Assembly: GCF_042684585.1 (NCBI RefSeq)
Contig: NZ_JBHULS010000004.1
Location: forward strand, 202,224-266,223
From: Algorimicrobium sediminis
Lineage (GTDB): Bacteria; Bacteroidota; Bacteroidia; Flavobacteriales; Flavobacteriaceae
Direction: 5' to 3'
Length of the DNA: 64,000 nt
Of this stretch, positions 1-7,225 are shown piece by piece. Under the pieces are notes generated by a model that was given only the letters and a program-made list of their open reading frames with translations, did no database searches and had not been told where the DNA came from. Within the stretch, counting starts at the first letter, position 1, and each line of letters begins with the position of its first letter. The position numbers and the translations under genes are program-made.

Positions 1-534
1 AGTATGGCGCGTACCATCTGGAACGACCATAAGCGCTACAAGGATACCTATTTTTCAACGTATAAAAACATGTATTTTACAGGCGATGGTGCCTTGCGCG
101 ACGAAGTGGGTTACTACCGTATAACGGGACGCGTGGACGATGTTATTATTGTATCTGGCCATAATTTGGGCACCGCACCAATTGAAGATGCTATAAATGA
201 GCACCCAGCGGTTTCAGAATCTGCCATTGTTGGGTTTCCGCACGAAATAAAAGGCCATGCTTTATATGGCTACGTAACACTGAAAGAAAAAGGCGAAAGC
301 AGAGACCATAACAACTTGAGGAATGAAATTAATCAAATTATTACCGAGCATATTGGTCCTATTGCAAAACTGGATAAAATACAGTTTACACCAAGTTTGC
401 CTAAAACCCGCTCAGGAAAAATTATGCGACGCATCTTACGAAAAATCGCAGAAAAAGATACGTCCAATTTAGGTGATATTAGTACATTGTTAAATCCAGA
501 ATGCGTTCAAGATATTATTAAAGAGGCCTTGTAA
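1..534 (+). CDS. acs: Acetyl-coenzyme A synthetase, C-terminal part (5' end outside window)
   Basis: This is the C-terminal part of an AMP-forming acetyl-CoA synthetase, which activates acetate to acetyl-CoA through acetyl-AMP. The reading frame is open from base 1, so the N-terminal ATP-binding domain lies upstream. Visible family motifs are TGDGALRDE, the hinge ITGRVDDVI, VSGHNLGTAPIEDAI, and the C-terminal PKTRSGKIMRRILRK, whose GK lysine is the catalytic lysine silenced by acetylation in characterised Acs proteins. The ATG at 4 is internal and not a start. No terminator is visible after the stop, and a Crp/Fnr-type regulator gene follows on the same strand. Confidence 0.93.
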   Translation, partial: SMARTIWNDHKRYKDTYFSTYKNMYFTGDGALRDEVGYYRITGRVDDVIIVSGHNLGTAPIEDAINEHPAVSESAIVGFPHEIKGHALYGYVTLKEKGESRDHNNLRNEINQIITEHIGPIAKLDKIQFTPSLPKTRSGKIMRRILRKIAEKDTSNLGDISTLLNPECVQDIIKEAL

Positions 535-674
535 CTTCTTAATTAATATTAACGTGTAGTTGGTACCTATTGGAAGCATGTATTTTCAATTAAGGTCTTA
601 CTATTTCTATTAAAATAATGATTAGAATCTGGTTTTAGTTAAATTTATATCCGGGCTAACGTAAACATATTTTT

Positions 675-682
675 TACCTTTG
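675..682 (+). promoter_or_regulatory. Bacteroidetes -7 promoter element for the Crp/Fnr gene
   Basis: TACCTTTG fits the Bacteroidetes -7 consensus TAnnTTTG and ends 16 bases before the ATG at 699. No clear TTG -33 element is seen at the expected spacing. Confidence 0.45.
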
Positions 683-698
683 ACCTAAATTTCTGCTT

Positions 699-1283
699 AT
701 GGCGCTTCAAACACTATTTTCATATATAAATAATTATGTTTCATTAACTTCAGAAGAAGAGCAACTAATAGCAGAACATGTTACCGTTAGAAAGTATTTA
801 AAAGGGCAATTTATAGTGCAACAGGGCGATATTTGTCAATACAGCAGCTTTATTATTAAAGGCTGCTCAAAAATGTATTTTGTAGATGCCTTGGGTCAGG
901 AGCACATTATAATTTTAGCAGTAGAGGGTTGGTGGGTTTCAGATATAGCCAGTTTTATAAATCAGAAGCCGGCCGATTTTAATATTCAGTGTTTGGAAGA
1001 TACCGAATTGGTTCAATTTCATTACAACACCATCGAAAACTTATACGATGCTATTCCCAAGCTGGACAAGTTTTTTCGAAAAATACTGGAACGTGGTTTG
1101 GCTGCTTCCCAACAGCGCATAGTTAGAAACTTTAGCATGACGGCCAAGGAGCGCTATTTGTATTTCAAAAATACCTATCCAGAAATAGAAACCCGGATCC
1201 CACAATATTTGGTAGCTTCCTATTTGGGTATTACCAAGGAGTTTTTAAGCAAAATTAAACGCCAACTGGCCTACGAGCGCTAA
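699..1283 (+). CDS. Crp/Fnr family transcriptional regulator
   Basis: A 194-residue Crp/Fnr-superfamily regulator. The first ~115 residues form a cyclic-nucleotide-binding-type beta-barrel (GQFIVQQGDICQYSSFIIKG), followed by a dimerisation helix and a C-terminal winged helix whose recognition region is IPQYLVASYLGITKEFLSKI. The cysteine cluster expected of Fnr-type Fe-S sensors is absent, and the ligand is unknown. Proteins of this shape are numerous in Bacteroidetes and often act near their own locus. It follows acs by 164 bases, so control of acetate activation is possible but is inferred only from position. The start is supported by a -7 element just upstream. Confidence 0.85.
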   Translation: MALQTLFSYINNYVSLTSEEEQLIAEHVTVRKYLKGQFIVQQGDICQYSSFIIKGCSKMYFVDALGQEHIIILAVEGWWVSDIASFINQKPADFNIQCLEDTELVQFHYNTIENLYDAIPKLDKFFRKILERGLAASQQRIVRNFSMTAKERYLYFKNTYPEIETRIPQYLVASYLGITKEFLSKIKRQLAYER

Positions 1284-1389
1284 ATGTTAAACTAGTTTAA
1301 TAGTATTTAATAAACTAGGTCATTTTTTAGATAGGGAATCTGTTGCATCTTTGCATCAGAAATAAATAAAAAATTAAATAACACATACT

Positions 1390-1950
1390 ATGAAAAAATT
1401 ATTTTTAACAGTTATGGCCTTTGTAACTGTAGGCGCAGCAGTTGTAGCACAAAACAAAGCGGTAAAAGCTTCCGAGAGTAAAGTGGTTTGGAAAGGTTAC
1501 AAAGTAGCTGGATCGCACGAGGGAACCATTAATATGGTTGCTGGTAATTTAGAATTTAAAAACGATGTTTTAAAAGGTGGTGCTTTTGAAATTGATATGG
1601 CATCTATTGAAACAACCGATTTATCTGGTGAGTATAAGGATAAATTAGACGGACACTTAAAATCGGACGATTTCTTTGGTGTTACAAAATACCCTAAAGC
1701 AAACTTGGTAATGACAAAAGTGAAGCCAAAAGGTAAAAATGCTTACGATGTTACAGGCAACTTAACTATTAAAGGTCAAACACATCCTATTCAGTTTGTA
1801 ATGTCTGTTTATGGTAGTAAAGCAACCGCAAACTTAAAAGTAGACAGAAGTAAATACGATGTTCGTTACGGATCGTCTAGCTTTTTCGATAATTTACAGG
1901 ACAAAGTAATATACGATGAGTTCGATATTATTGCCGACCTACAGTTCTAA
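1390..1950 (+). CDS. YceI family periplasmic protein
   Basis: A 186-residue secreted lipocalin-like protein of the YceI family, members of which bind isoprenoid-type lipids in a beta-barrel. The first ~20 residues are a signal peptide (KKLFLTVMAFVTVGAAVVAQ). Family landmarks are the opening ESKVVWKGYKVAGSHEG, the middle stretch LKSDDFFGVTKYPKA and the late VTGNLTIKGQTHPI. The ATG follows a near-consensus -7 element (CATCTTTG at 1346-1353), and the gene ends at a strong hairpin terminator, so it is probably monocistronic. The physiological ligand is unknown. Confidence 0.9.
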   Translation: MKKLFLTVMAFVTVGAAVVAQNKAVKASESKVVWKGYKVAGSHEGTINMVAGNLEFKNDVLKGGAFEIDMASIETTDLSGEYKDKLDGHLKSDDFFGVTKYPKANLVMTKVKPKGKNAYDVTGNLTIKGQTHPIQFVMSVYGSKATANLKVDRSKYDVRYGSSSFFDNLQDKVIYDEFDIIADLQF

Positions 1951-1974
1951 AAAACTGTTATTATTTAAACTCCT

Positions 1975-2008
1975 AAAACCGTTTCATACAAAATGAAACG
2001 GTTTTTTT
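1975..2008 (+). terminator. Intrinsic terminator of the YceI gene
   Basis: A 13-bp perfect stem (1975-1987 with 1993-2005), a 5-base loop and a run of seven T. It begins 24 bases after the YceI stop codon. Confidence 0.92.
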
Positions 2009-2031
2009 GTGTTCAAAATTAACCGATTGTG

Positions 2032-2039
2032 TACCTTTA
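2032..2039 (+). promoter_or_regulatory. Probable -7 promoter element for the NYN-LOTUS gene
   Basis: TACCTTTA matches TAnnTTTG except for the last base and lies 17 bases upstream of the ATG at 2057. It falls between the YceI terminator and that ATG. It argues that longer in-frame readings starting near 2009 are not the true start. Confidence 0.4.
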
Positions 2040-2056
2040 AAGAAATTTTAAACAGT

Positions 2057-2845
2057 ATGGATATAAAATTAGCAGTTCTTATAGATGGCGATAATATTCC
2101 TTCGGCATATGTAAAAGAAATGATGGAAGAAATTGCAAAATACGGGAACCCAACTATTAAACGTATTTATGGTGATTGGACCAAGCCGCATTTAGCAAAA
2201 TGGAAAAACATGTTGTTAGAAAATGCCATTACACCCATTCAGCAATACGGCTACACCACCGGTAAAAATGCTACGGATAGCGCTATGATTATAGATGCTA
2301 TGGATATTTTATACAGCGGAAAAGTTAATGGCTTCTGCTTGGTTTCTAGCGATAGCGATTTTACCCGGCTAGCTACCCGACTTCGTGAGGCAGGCATGCA
2401 AGTTTACGGAATAGGCGAGAAAAAAACACCAAAACCATTTATAGTGGCTTGCGATAAGTTTATTTATATTGAAATTTTAAAACAAGCATCCAATAGCGAT
2501 GATGACGATGCTAATGCAGATGAAACAAGCAAAAAGAAAACAACCCAAACAAATACATACGATAAAATAACCCAAAAAGATATTCAGTTTATCTCGCAAA
2601 CTATTCAAGATTTAGCCGACGACGATGGCTGGGCCTTTTTAGGCGATGTGGGTGGTTTACTTCAAAAAAAGCAACCAAATTTTGATTCGCGTAATTATGG
2701 GTTTGCAAAATTAACGCCTTTAATAAATTCTATTGATGCTTTTGAAATTGATAAAAGAGAAAGTGGTAATGGCCGTTTTAAATTAGTGTATGTGCGCCTT
2801 AAAGAAAAGAAAACAAACAGCAAAACGCGCCACAAAGGGAAATAA
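2057..2845 (+). CDS. NYN domain protein with C-terminal LOTUS (OST-HTH) domain
   Basis: A 262-residue protein with an N-terminal NYN/PIN-like nuclease fold. It shows conserved acidic residues at D10 and D12 (LIDGDN), D74 and D80 (NATDSAMIID), and D99 and D101 (SSDSDF). After an acidic then lysine-rich linker (about 145-170), a C-terminal OST-HTH/LOTUS-type winged helix follows (DGWAFLGDVGGLL ... FGFAKLTPL-like core, ~175-250). NYN-LOTUS proteins are predicted metal-dependent RNases with an RNA-binding winged helix; the eukaryotic relatives are MARF1/Limkain b1. The bacterial substrate is unknown. The start was chosen at MDIKLAVLIDGDN because upstream residues overlap the preceding terminator and promoter. 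Confidence 0.85.
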   Translation: MDIKLAVLIDGDNIPSAYVKEMMEEIAKYGNPTIKRIYGDWTKPHLAKWKNMLLENAITPIQQYGYTTGKNATDSAMIIDAMDILYSGKVNGFCLVSSDSDFTRLATRLREAGMQVYGIGEKKTPKPFIVACDKFIYIEILKQASNSDDDDANADETSKKKTTQTNTYDKITQKDIQFISQTIQDLADDDGWAFLGDVGGLLQKKQPNFDSRNYGFAKLTPLINSIDAFEIDKRESGNGRFKLVYVRLKEKKTNSKTRHKGK

Positions 2846-2927
2846 AACAAGCAACCTAAAAGCTTTAAATAACCTATTGCTATAACAGCTTTCTAAAACA
2901 ACCTGTTGGCGTTACGTGTTACATTAA

Positions 2928-2950
2928 CCGCTTAAAATTAATGCGGTTCG
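2928..2950. terminator. Hairpin between convergent genes
   Basis: AACCGC and GCGGTT flank an 11-base AT-rich loop between the convergent NYN-LOTUS and MFS genes. It has no clear T-run, so its role as a bidirectional terminator is uncertain. A second small hairpin (AGTCC/GGACT, 2988-3005) abuts the MFS stop codon. Confidence 0.3.
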
Positions 2951-3003
2951 TTGGTACGTAGCAAACTATTTTAAGGTGTGTTTTACCAGTCCTTTTATAC
3001 GGA

Positions 3004-4233
3004 CTAATATTTAGTGCTTTTACGTACAGGCAAGACAAGGTTGTTAGCTGAATAAAACAAAAAGACTGCCAGAATACCACAAACAGAAAACCCAATAAAT
3101 AAAGGCAAAACACTTTCGGTTACAAAACTACCTATAAAACTGGCAATAGGCACGGCCATAACCGTACTAAAAAAGCCATTTATGGCAGAGCCAACGCCGG
3201 CAATATGTCCAATTGGCTCCATAGCTAGGGATCGTAAATTGCCAAACAAAAATCCAATAGCCGTAAATTGTAAAGCAAAAAATACTACCAAAACAGGCAA
3301 ACTAGGGTTAACACCAGACCAAAATAGGAAAACATATAATAAGGATACCGTGCTAAAACAAACCGCGGCAACAATGGCAATACGTTTCATGCCAAAGCGC
3401 ATTACTAAAGTGCCGTTTAAAAAAGTAGAAAAACCTACCGAAATGGCCAAACTAGCAAAAATATACGGAAACAAGTCTGCTAAATTATATTGTTGCTCAA
3501 ATATTTGTTGCGAGGTGCTTAAATACACCATAAAAGACCCCGTAATTAACCCTGAAATAATTGTATAAATAACGGCATCTTTATGTCTGTAAAATTCTTT
3601 GGCTCCAGCCATAAATAGTTGAGGCGTTAGTTTGGTTCGTTTGGAAATACGGTGCGTTTCGGGTTGTCTTTTCCAGAACCAAATCATAACTAAAACACCA
3701 AAAAGTAAATTAATGTAAAATATAGAGCGCCAACTGTAAAAACTAATTAGAAACTGCCCTAATGTGGGTGCAATAATTGGAATTAAAATAAAAATCATGA
3801 CCACAAACGACATTACTTTGGCCATATAATCGCCGCTATACGAGTCGCGAACCATGGCAATGCTTATGGTTCGTGGAGCAGCTAATCCCACGCCCTGAAG
3901 AACCCGCCCCAAAATAAGCAGACTAAAACTAGCTGTAACCACACACAGTACGCTAGCAGCTATAAAGAGTAAAAATCCAGCGTAAATAATGGGCTTCCTA
4001 CCAAAGCTATCAGATAGTGGCCCAAAAATTAGTTGGCCAAATCCCAAACCTAAAAATATCATAGTTACTAATAGTTGGTTGTCCGAAGTGTCTATTAGTT
4101 TAAAATCGCTTGCAATATTTGGTAAAGCAGGCAAAAGCGTATCTATGGAAAAAGCAACAATAGCCATGAGTGCAGCCATCATTGCTACAAATTCTATATT
4201 AACTTTTTCTGGTGTAATGGGTGTCCGTTGCAT
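3004..4233 (-). CDS. MFS multidrug exporter, Bcr/CflA family
   Basis: A 409-residue inner-membrane transporter of the major facilitator superfamily, Bcr/CflA (DHA1) subgroup, with about twelve hydrophobic segments. Diagnostic motifs are the TM1 region IVAFSIDTLLPALPNIASDF, the loop 2-3 motif GPLSDSFGRKPIIYAG, and LGRVLQGVGLAAPRTISIAMVRD around TM4. Family members export drugs or metabolites by proton antiport; the substrate cannot be read from sequence. A -7 element ends only four bases before the ATG, implying a nearly leaderless mRNA. It is divergent from the histidine kinase gene. Confidence 0.9.
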   Translation of the reverse strand: MQRTPITPEKVNIEFVAMMAALMAIVAFSIDTLLPALPNIASDFKLIDTSDNQLLVTMIFLGLGFGQLIFGPLSDSFGRKPIIYAGFLLFIAASVLCVVTASFSLLILGRVLQGVGLAAPRTISIAMVRDSYSGDYMAKVMSFVVMIFILIPIIAPTLGQFLISFYSWRSIFYINLLFGVLVMIWFWKRQPETHRISKRTKLTPQLFMAGAKEFYRHKDAVIYTIISGLITGSFMVYLSTSQQIFEQQYNLADLFPYIFASLAISVGFSTFLNGTLVMRFGMKRIAIVAAVCFSTVSLLYVFLFWSGVNPSLPVLVVFFALQFTAIGFLFGNLRSLAMEPIGHIAGVGSAINGFFSTVMAVPIASFIGSFVTESVLPLFIGFSVCGILAVFLFYSANNLVLPVRKSTKY

Positions 4234-4237
4234 CCTG

Positions 4238-4245
4238 CAAAAATA
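4238..4245 (-). promoter_or_regulatory. -7 promoter element of the MFS gene, almost touching the ATG
   Basis: On the minus strand TATTTTTG followed by CAGG leads directly into the start codon. Transcription starting several bases after the element would give a very short or absent leader. Confidence 0.5.
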
Positions 4246-4358
4246 CTGGAAAACACAGCAATTTAGGGCATAATTTTGTTTAATAGATTGTTAATTCTTC
4301 CTATTGTTGGTTAGTAGCTTGTTACACATAGTGCTCATGCAGCTAAATAGCCCATAAT

Positions 4359-4392
4359 TTTGGGTTTTTCAGAATTAAAAAATGTATTTTTG
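4359..4392 (+). promoter_or_regulatory. Promoter of the histidine kinase / response regulator operon
   Basis: TTTG at 4359-4362 and TATTTTTG at 4385-4392 are separated by 22 bases, within the range seen in Flavobacterium promoters. The position makes the ATG at 4382 impossible as a start and favours the ATG at 4409. Confidence 0.55.
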
Positions 4393-4408
4393 TTTAAATA
4401 TTAGGCCT

Positions 4409-5509
4409 ATGGCACCTCTCATTTCAGCGGAAGAAAAACTAAACGAACGCATTAAAGAACTTACTTGCCTGTATGCAGTTAGTTCGTTTATTGCCAATTC
4501 TAATCTGGACGATTTGCATCCAACCCTAAAAGCAATAGCCAGAAGTTTACAGGGAGCGCTGTTGTACTCGGAAGAGGCCTCGGTTGAAATAAAAATTGAA
4601 GAAACCATATTTTTTGCGGGTAAAAAAACGGCCGAACAAGTGTTTATTATTTCGGCTATTAAAGCCTTCAATATTCCTATAGGGGCTATAAAAGTAGGGT
4701 ATTCTAAAGCAAAATTCACAAGCAATAGTTTTTTAAACGAGGAAAAACAACTACTTCATAAAGTAGCTTTTGAAATTGGCAACTTATTTGAACGCAAGCA
4801 AATTATAGAAAAAGAAATGCTGTCCAGACGCCAAGTGGAGCGTGCAGATAGGTTGTCTATTTTAGGCGAAATTACGGCCGGAATAGCCCACGAATTGAAT
4901 ACACCTTTGGCTAATATTTTAGGATATTCCGAACTTTTAAAAGAACAGTTTCAAGATAATAAGGCCGTTTTAAACGATTTAGAAAAAATTAGAAACAGTG
5001 CTATCTATTCCAGAGAAGTGGTTAAAAAACTTATGTTTTTTTCCTGCGACATGCCGCACCAAATGGCGCGTACCAATATAACCACGGTTATTAAGGATGC
5101 TATAAGCCTGTTAAAACCAAATTTTTCTAAAAAAGGTATTACCTGTCAGGTAGCTATTCAGGAAACTAATATTCCGTTTAGGGTAGATAGTATTCAACTA
5201 ACTCAAGTTATTTTTAATTTAATAATTAACGCCATTTACTTTTCACCGGAAAAAGGTGTTATTACCGTAAAAGTTTCGCAAACCAGTACCCATATTATTA
5301 TTGAAATAAGCGATCAGGGTACCGGTATAGATAAAACCATTGGCGATAATATTTTCAATCCATTTTTTACCACAAAACCGGTAGGCGAGGGGTCTGGTTT
5401 AGGATTAAGTGTGGTGCATGGCATTGTAAAAAGTCATAAAGGAAGTATAAAGCATAGCCCAAATTCGCCAAAAGGTACTATTTTTACCATACGGTTTCCT
5501 AAAAACTAA
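4409..5509 (+). CDS. Cytoplasmic sensor histidine kinase (NtrB-like)
   Basis: A 366-residue histidine kinase with no transmembrane segment or signal peptide, so it senses an intracellular cue. Residues 1-135 form a GAF-like or family-specific sensor region preceded by a short helix. The dimerisation/phosphoacceptor box is ITAGIAHELNTPLANI with H161. The catalytic domain has the N-box FNLIINAIYFSPEKG, the G1 box DQGTGID and the G2 box GSGLGLSVVHGI. It is two bases from the downstream sigma-54 activator gene, forming a cognate NtrB/NtrC-like pair. The start at 4409 is chosen because the promoter -7 box covers the region just after the alternative ATG at 4382. The signal sensed is unknown. Confidence 0.88.
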   Translation: MAPLISAEEKLNERIKELTCLYAVSSFIANSNLDDLHPTLKAIARSLQGALLYSEEASVEIKIEETIFFAGKKTAEQVFIISAIKAFNIPIGAIKVGYSKAKFTSNSFLNEEKQLLHKVAFEIGNLFERKQIIEKEMLSRRQVERADRLSILGEITAGIAHELNTPLANILGYSELLKEQFQDNKAVLNDLEKIRNSAIYSREVVKKLMFFSCDMPHQMARTNITTVIKDAISLLKPNFSKKGITCQVAIQETNIPFRVDSIQLTQVIFNLIINAIYFSPEKGVITVKVSQTSTHIIIEISDQGTGIDKTIGDNIFNPFFTTKPVGEGSGLGLSVVHGIVKSHKGSIKHSPNSPKGTIFTIRFPKN

Positions 5510-5511
5510 TC

Positions 5512-6840
5512 ATGGCCTTAAACCTGGAAAATATTTTACTTGTAGACGACGATGTGCACATACTAGAATTATTGCAACGGCATCTTCAAACCTTAAATTA
5601 CCACACCTACAAAGCGGTCTCTGTTAAGGAGGCTATTGCCATTTTACAGGATAAAACAATCGATTTACTAATAACAGATTTGAAAATGCCTGGTGTAGAT
5701 GGTTTGGAATTGGTTAAGTATGTTTCCGAGCATTTTCCAAGTATGCCAAAATTAGTTGTTACGGGTTACCCTTCAATTGATGGCGCTTTGGAAGTCATGA
5801 AATCTGGCGTAACAGAGTATGTTACGAAACCATTTACCAAAGAGGAACTAAAAACGGCCGTAAAAAAAGCACTGGATAGTCGGCCTAAAAGTCTTTCAAA
5901 TTCGCAAGCCAATACCGTTTCAAGCACAGAATCAAGCGGATTAATAGGGCAGTCCGATGCTATTAAAAAAGTTATCGATATCATAAACAGGGTTAAAAAT
6001 AACAAAGCTACCGTGTTTATTACTGGCGAAAGTGGCACAGGAAAAGAATTGGTAGCACGCTCCATTCATTATTCCGGTAAATTTTCAAAAGCACCATTTA
6101 TAGCTGTAAACTGTGGTGCTATTCCAGAAAACTTACTGGAATCGGAATTATTTGGTTACGCCAAAGGCGCTTTTACTGGTGCAGAGGCTAACCGCGACGG
6201 TTTTTTTCAAGCCGCCCAGCAGGGCACTATTTTTTTAGATGAAATTGGCAACGCCTCATTGGCTACACAAGCCCGTTTGTTGCGTGTGTTGCAAGAAAAA
6301 GAAGTCACGCGCGTGGGATCGCAAAAAGTGGAACCTGTAGATGTACGTGTGGTAGCGGCAACCAATGTTAATTTAAAAGAATTAATAGCTAAAGGCACTT
6401 TTCGTGAAGATCTTTATTACAGACTCACTGTGGTTGAGGTAGCAGTGCCACCCTTAAAGGAACGCAAAGAAGACATTGCTTTACTTGCTAACAAGTTTTT
6501 GCAAAAATATGCCGTTGAATTTAAAGACACACGCATGGCTATGGCGCCTGGAGTTATTGAAGCACTAGAAAGATACGATTGGCCAGGCAATATTAGAGAA
6601 CTTGAAAATGTTATTCAGCGTGCCGTTATTATGAGCGATAAGGAAGTTACCATTGCCGATTTACCCGACCAACTAAAATACCATATTGAGTTCCCTGAAG
6701 TAGAAGAAGCATTTTTACCACTAAAAACCGTTGAGAAAGAGTATATTCTAAAAGTGTTGCAAGCAACCAATAATAACAAATCTAAAGCCGCTAAAATATT
6801 ACAAATAGACAGAAAAACATTAAGTGAAAAAATTAAGTAA
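5512..6840 (+). CDS. Sigma-54-dependent response regulator, NtrC family
   Basis: A 442-residue bacterial enhancer-binding protein in the usual order: receiver domain (1-120, acidic pocket VDDD, phosphoacceptor D56 in LLITDLKMPG, and TKPF lysine), AAA+ domain (~145-380) and Fis-type HTH (~400-442, NNKSKAAKILQIDRKTL). The AAA+ domain carries Walker A GESGTGKE, the sigma-54 contact loop GAFTGA and the arginine-rich WPGNIRELENVIQRA. The intact GAFTGA loop means it should remodel sigma-54 RNA polymerase. It sits directly upstream of a canonical -24/-12 promoter, a likely target. It is translationally adjacent to its kinase. Confidence 0.95.
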   Translation: MALNLENILLVDDDVHILELLQRHLQTLNYHTYKAVSVKEAIAILQDKTIDLLITDLKMPGVDGLELVKYVSEHFPSMPKLVVTGYPSIDGALEVMKSGVTEYVTKPFTKEELKTAVKKALDSRPKSLSNSQANTVSSTESSGLIGQSDAIKKVIDIINRVKNNKATVFITGESGTGKELVARSIHYSGKFSKAPFIAVNCGAIPENLLESELFGYAKGAFTGAEANRDGFFQAAQQGTIFLDEIGNASLATQARLLRVLQEKEVTRVGSQKVEPVDVRVVAATNVNLKELIAKGTFREDLYYRLTVVEVAVPPLKERKEDIALLANKFLQKYAVEFKDTRMAMAPGVIEALERYDWPGNIRELENVIQRAVIMSDKEVTIADLPDQLKYHIEFPEVEEAFLPLKTVEKEYILKVLQATNNNKSKAAKILQIDRKTLSEKIK

Positions 6841-6863
6841 GGTTTAAAATGTGGGTAATTATG

Positions 6864-6873
6864 ACACAGGTGT
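6864..6873. promoter_or_regulatory. Possible enhancer half-sites upstream of the sigma-54 promoter
   Basis: ACAC-AG-GTGT is an inverted repeat about 105 bases upstream of the -24 element, a distance typical for enhancer sites of NtrC-type activators. A wider imperfect pair, TGGGTA (from ~6852) and TACCCC (from ~6881), surrounds it. The assignment is by position and symmetry only. Confidence 0.3.
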
Positions 6874-6974
6874 ACAAGAATACCCCAGAACAAAAAAAAG
6901 CACACAAAACAATTTAATTATATATAATTGATTTTCAATGATTTAAAATTAAATTATACATGTTAGTTATAAAC

Positions 6975-6989
6975 TGGCACAACAGTTGC
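6975..6989 (+). promoter_or_regulatory. Sigma-54 (-24/-12) promoter
   Basis: TGGCAC-N5-TTGC is an exact match to the sigma-54 core promoter. GG at 6976-6977 and GC at 6988-6989 are separated by exactly ten bases. The predicted transcript start is near 7001, 18 bases before the ATG at 7019. It lies 134 bases after the stop codon of an NtrC-type activator gene. Confidence 0.85.
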
Positions 6990-7018
6990 CTTATGGTAGC
7001 CGAATTAAAACAGATGTA

Positions 7019-7174
7019 ATGAATCATACCGTGGAAAATAGTTTGTGCCAAGATTGTAAGTTTATTGACACCTGTATATTAACCGCAAATAAAAACTTTA
7101 TTTGGTCTTGTAGCGAATACGAAGTCGTTGCCAAGCACCACAAACCAAAACAAAAGCAATTAATGACGCACTAA
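7019..7174 (+). CDS. Small four-cysteine protein under a sigma-54 promoter
   Basis: A 51-residue protein with four cysteines spaced C10-X2-C13-X5-C19-X11-C31, ending in a CSEYE segment and a basic tail. The spacing suggests a zinc- or iron-sulphur-binding knuckle. I do not recognise a characterised family. The ATG at 7019 is preferred because a longer in-frame reading would begin with a TTG that is part of the -12 promoter element itself. No terminator separates it from glutamate dehydrogenase 51 bases downstream, so the two may share a transcript. Confidence 0.7.
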   Translation: MNHTVENSLCQDCKFIDTCILTANKNFIWSCSEYEVVAKHHKPKQKQLMTH

Positions 7175-7225
7175 AGCAACAACCAGCAAAAATGCGATCA
7201 TGCACCTAAATTTAAACACAAAAAA

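Noticed and set aside
3182..3568. Open frame on the plus strand antisense to the MFS gene
   Set aside because: It lies wholly inside a well-supported MFS gene, has no family motif and poor hydrophobic patterning of its own.
6986..7018. Upstream TTG start for the four-cysteine protein
   Set aside because: The codon is part of the -12 promoter element and would lie before the transcript start.
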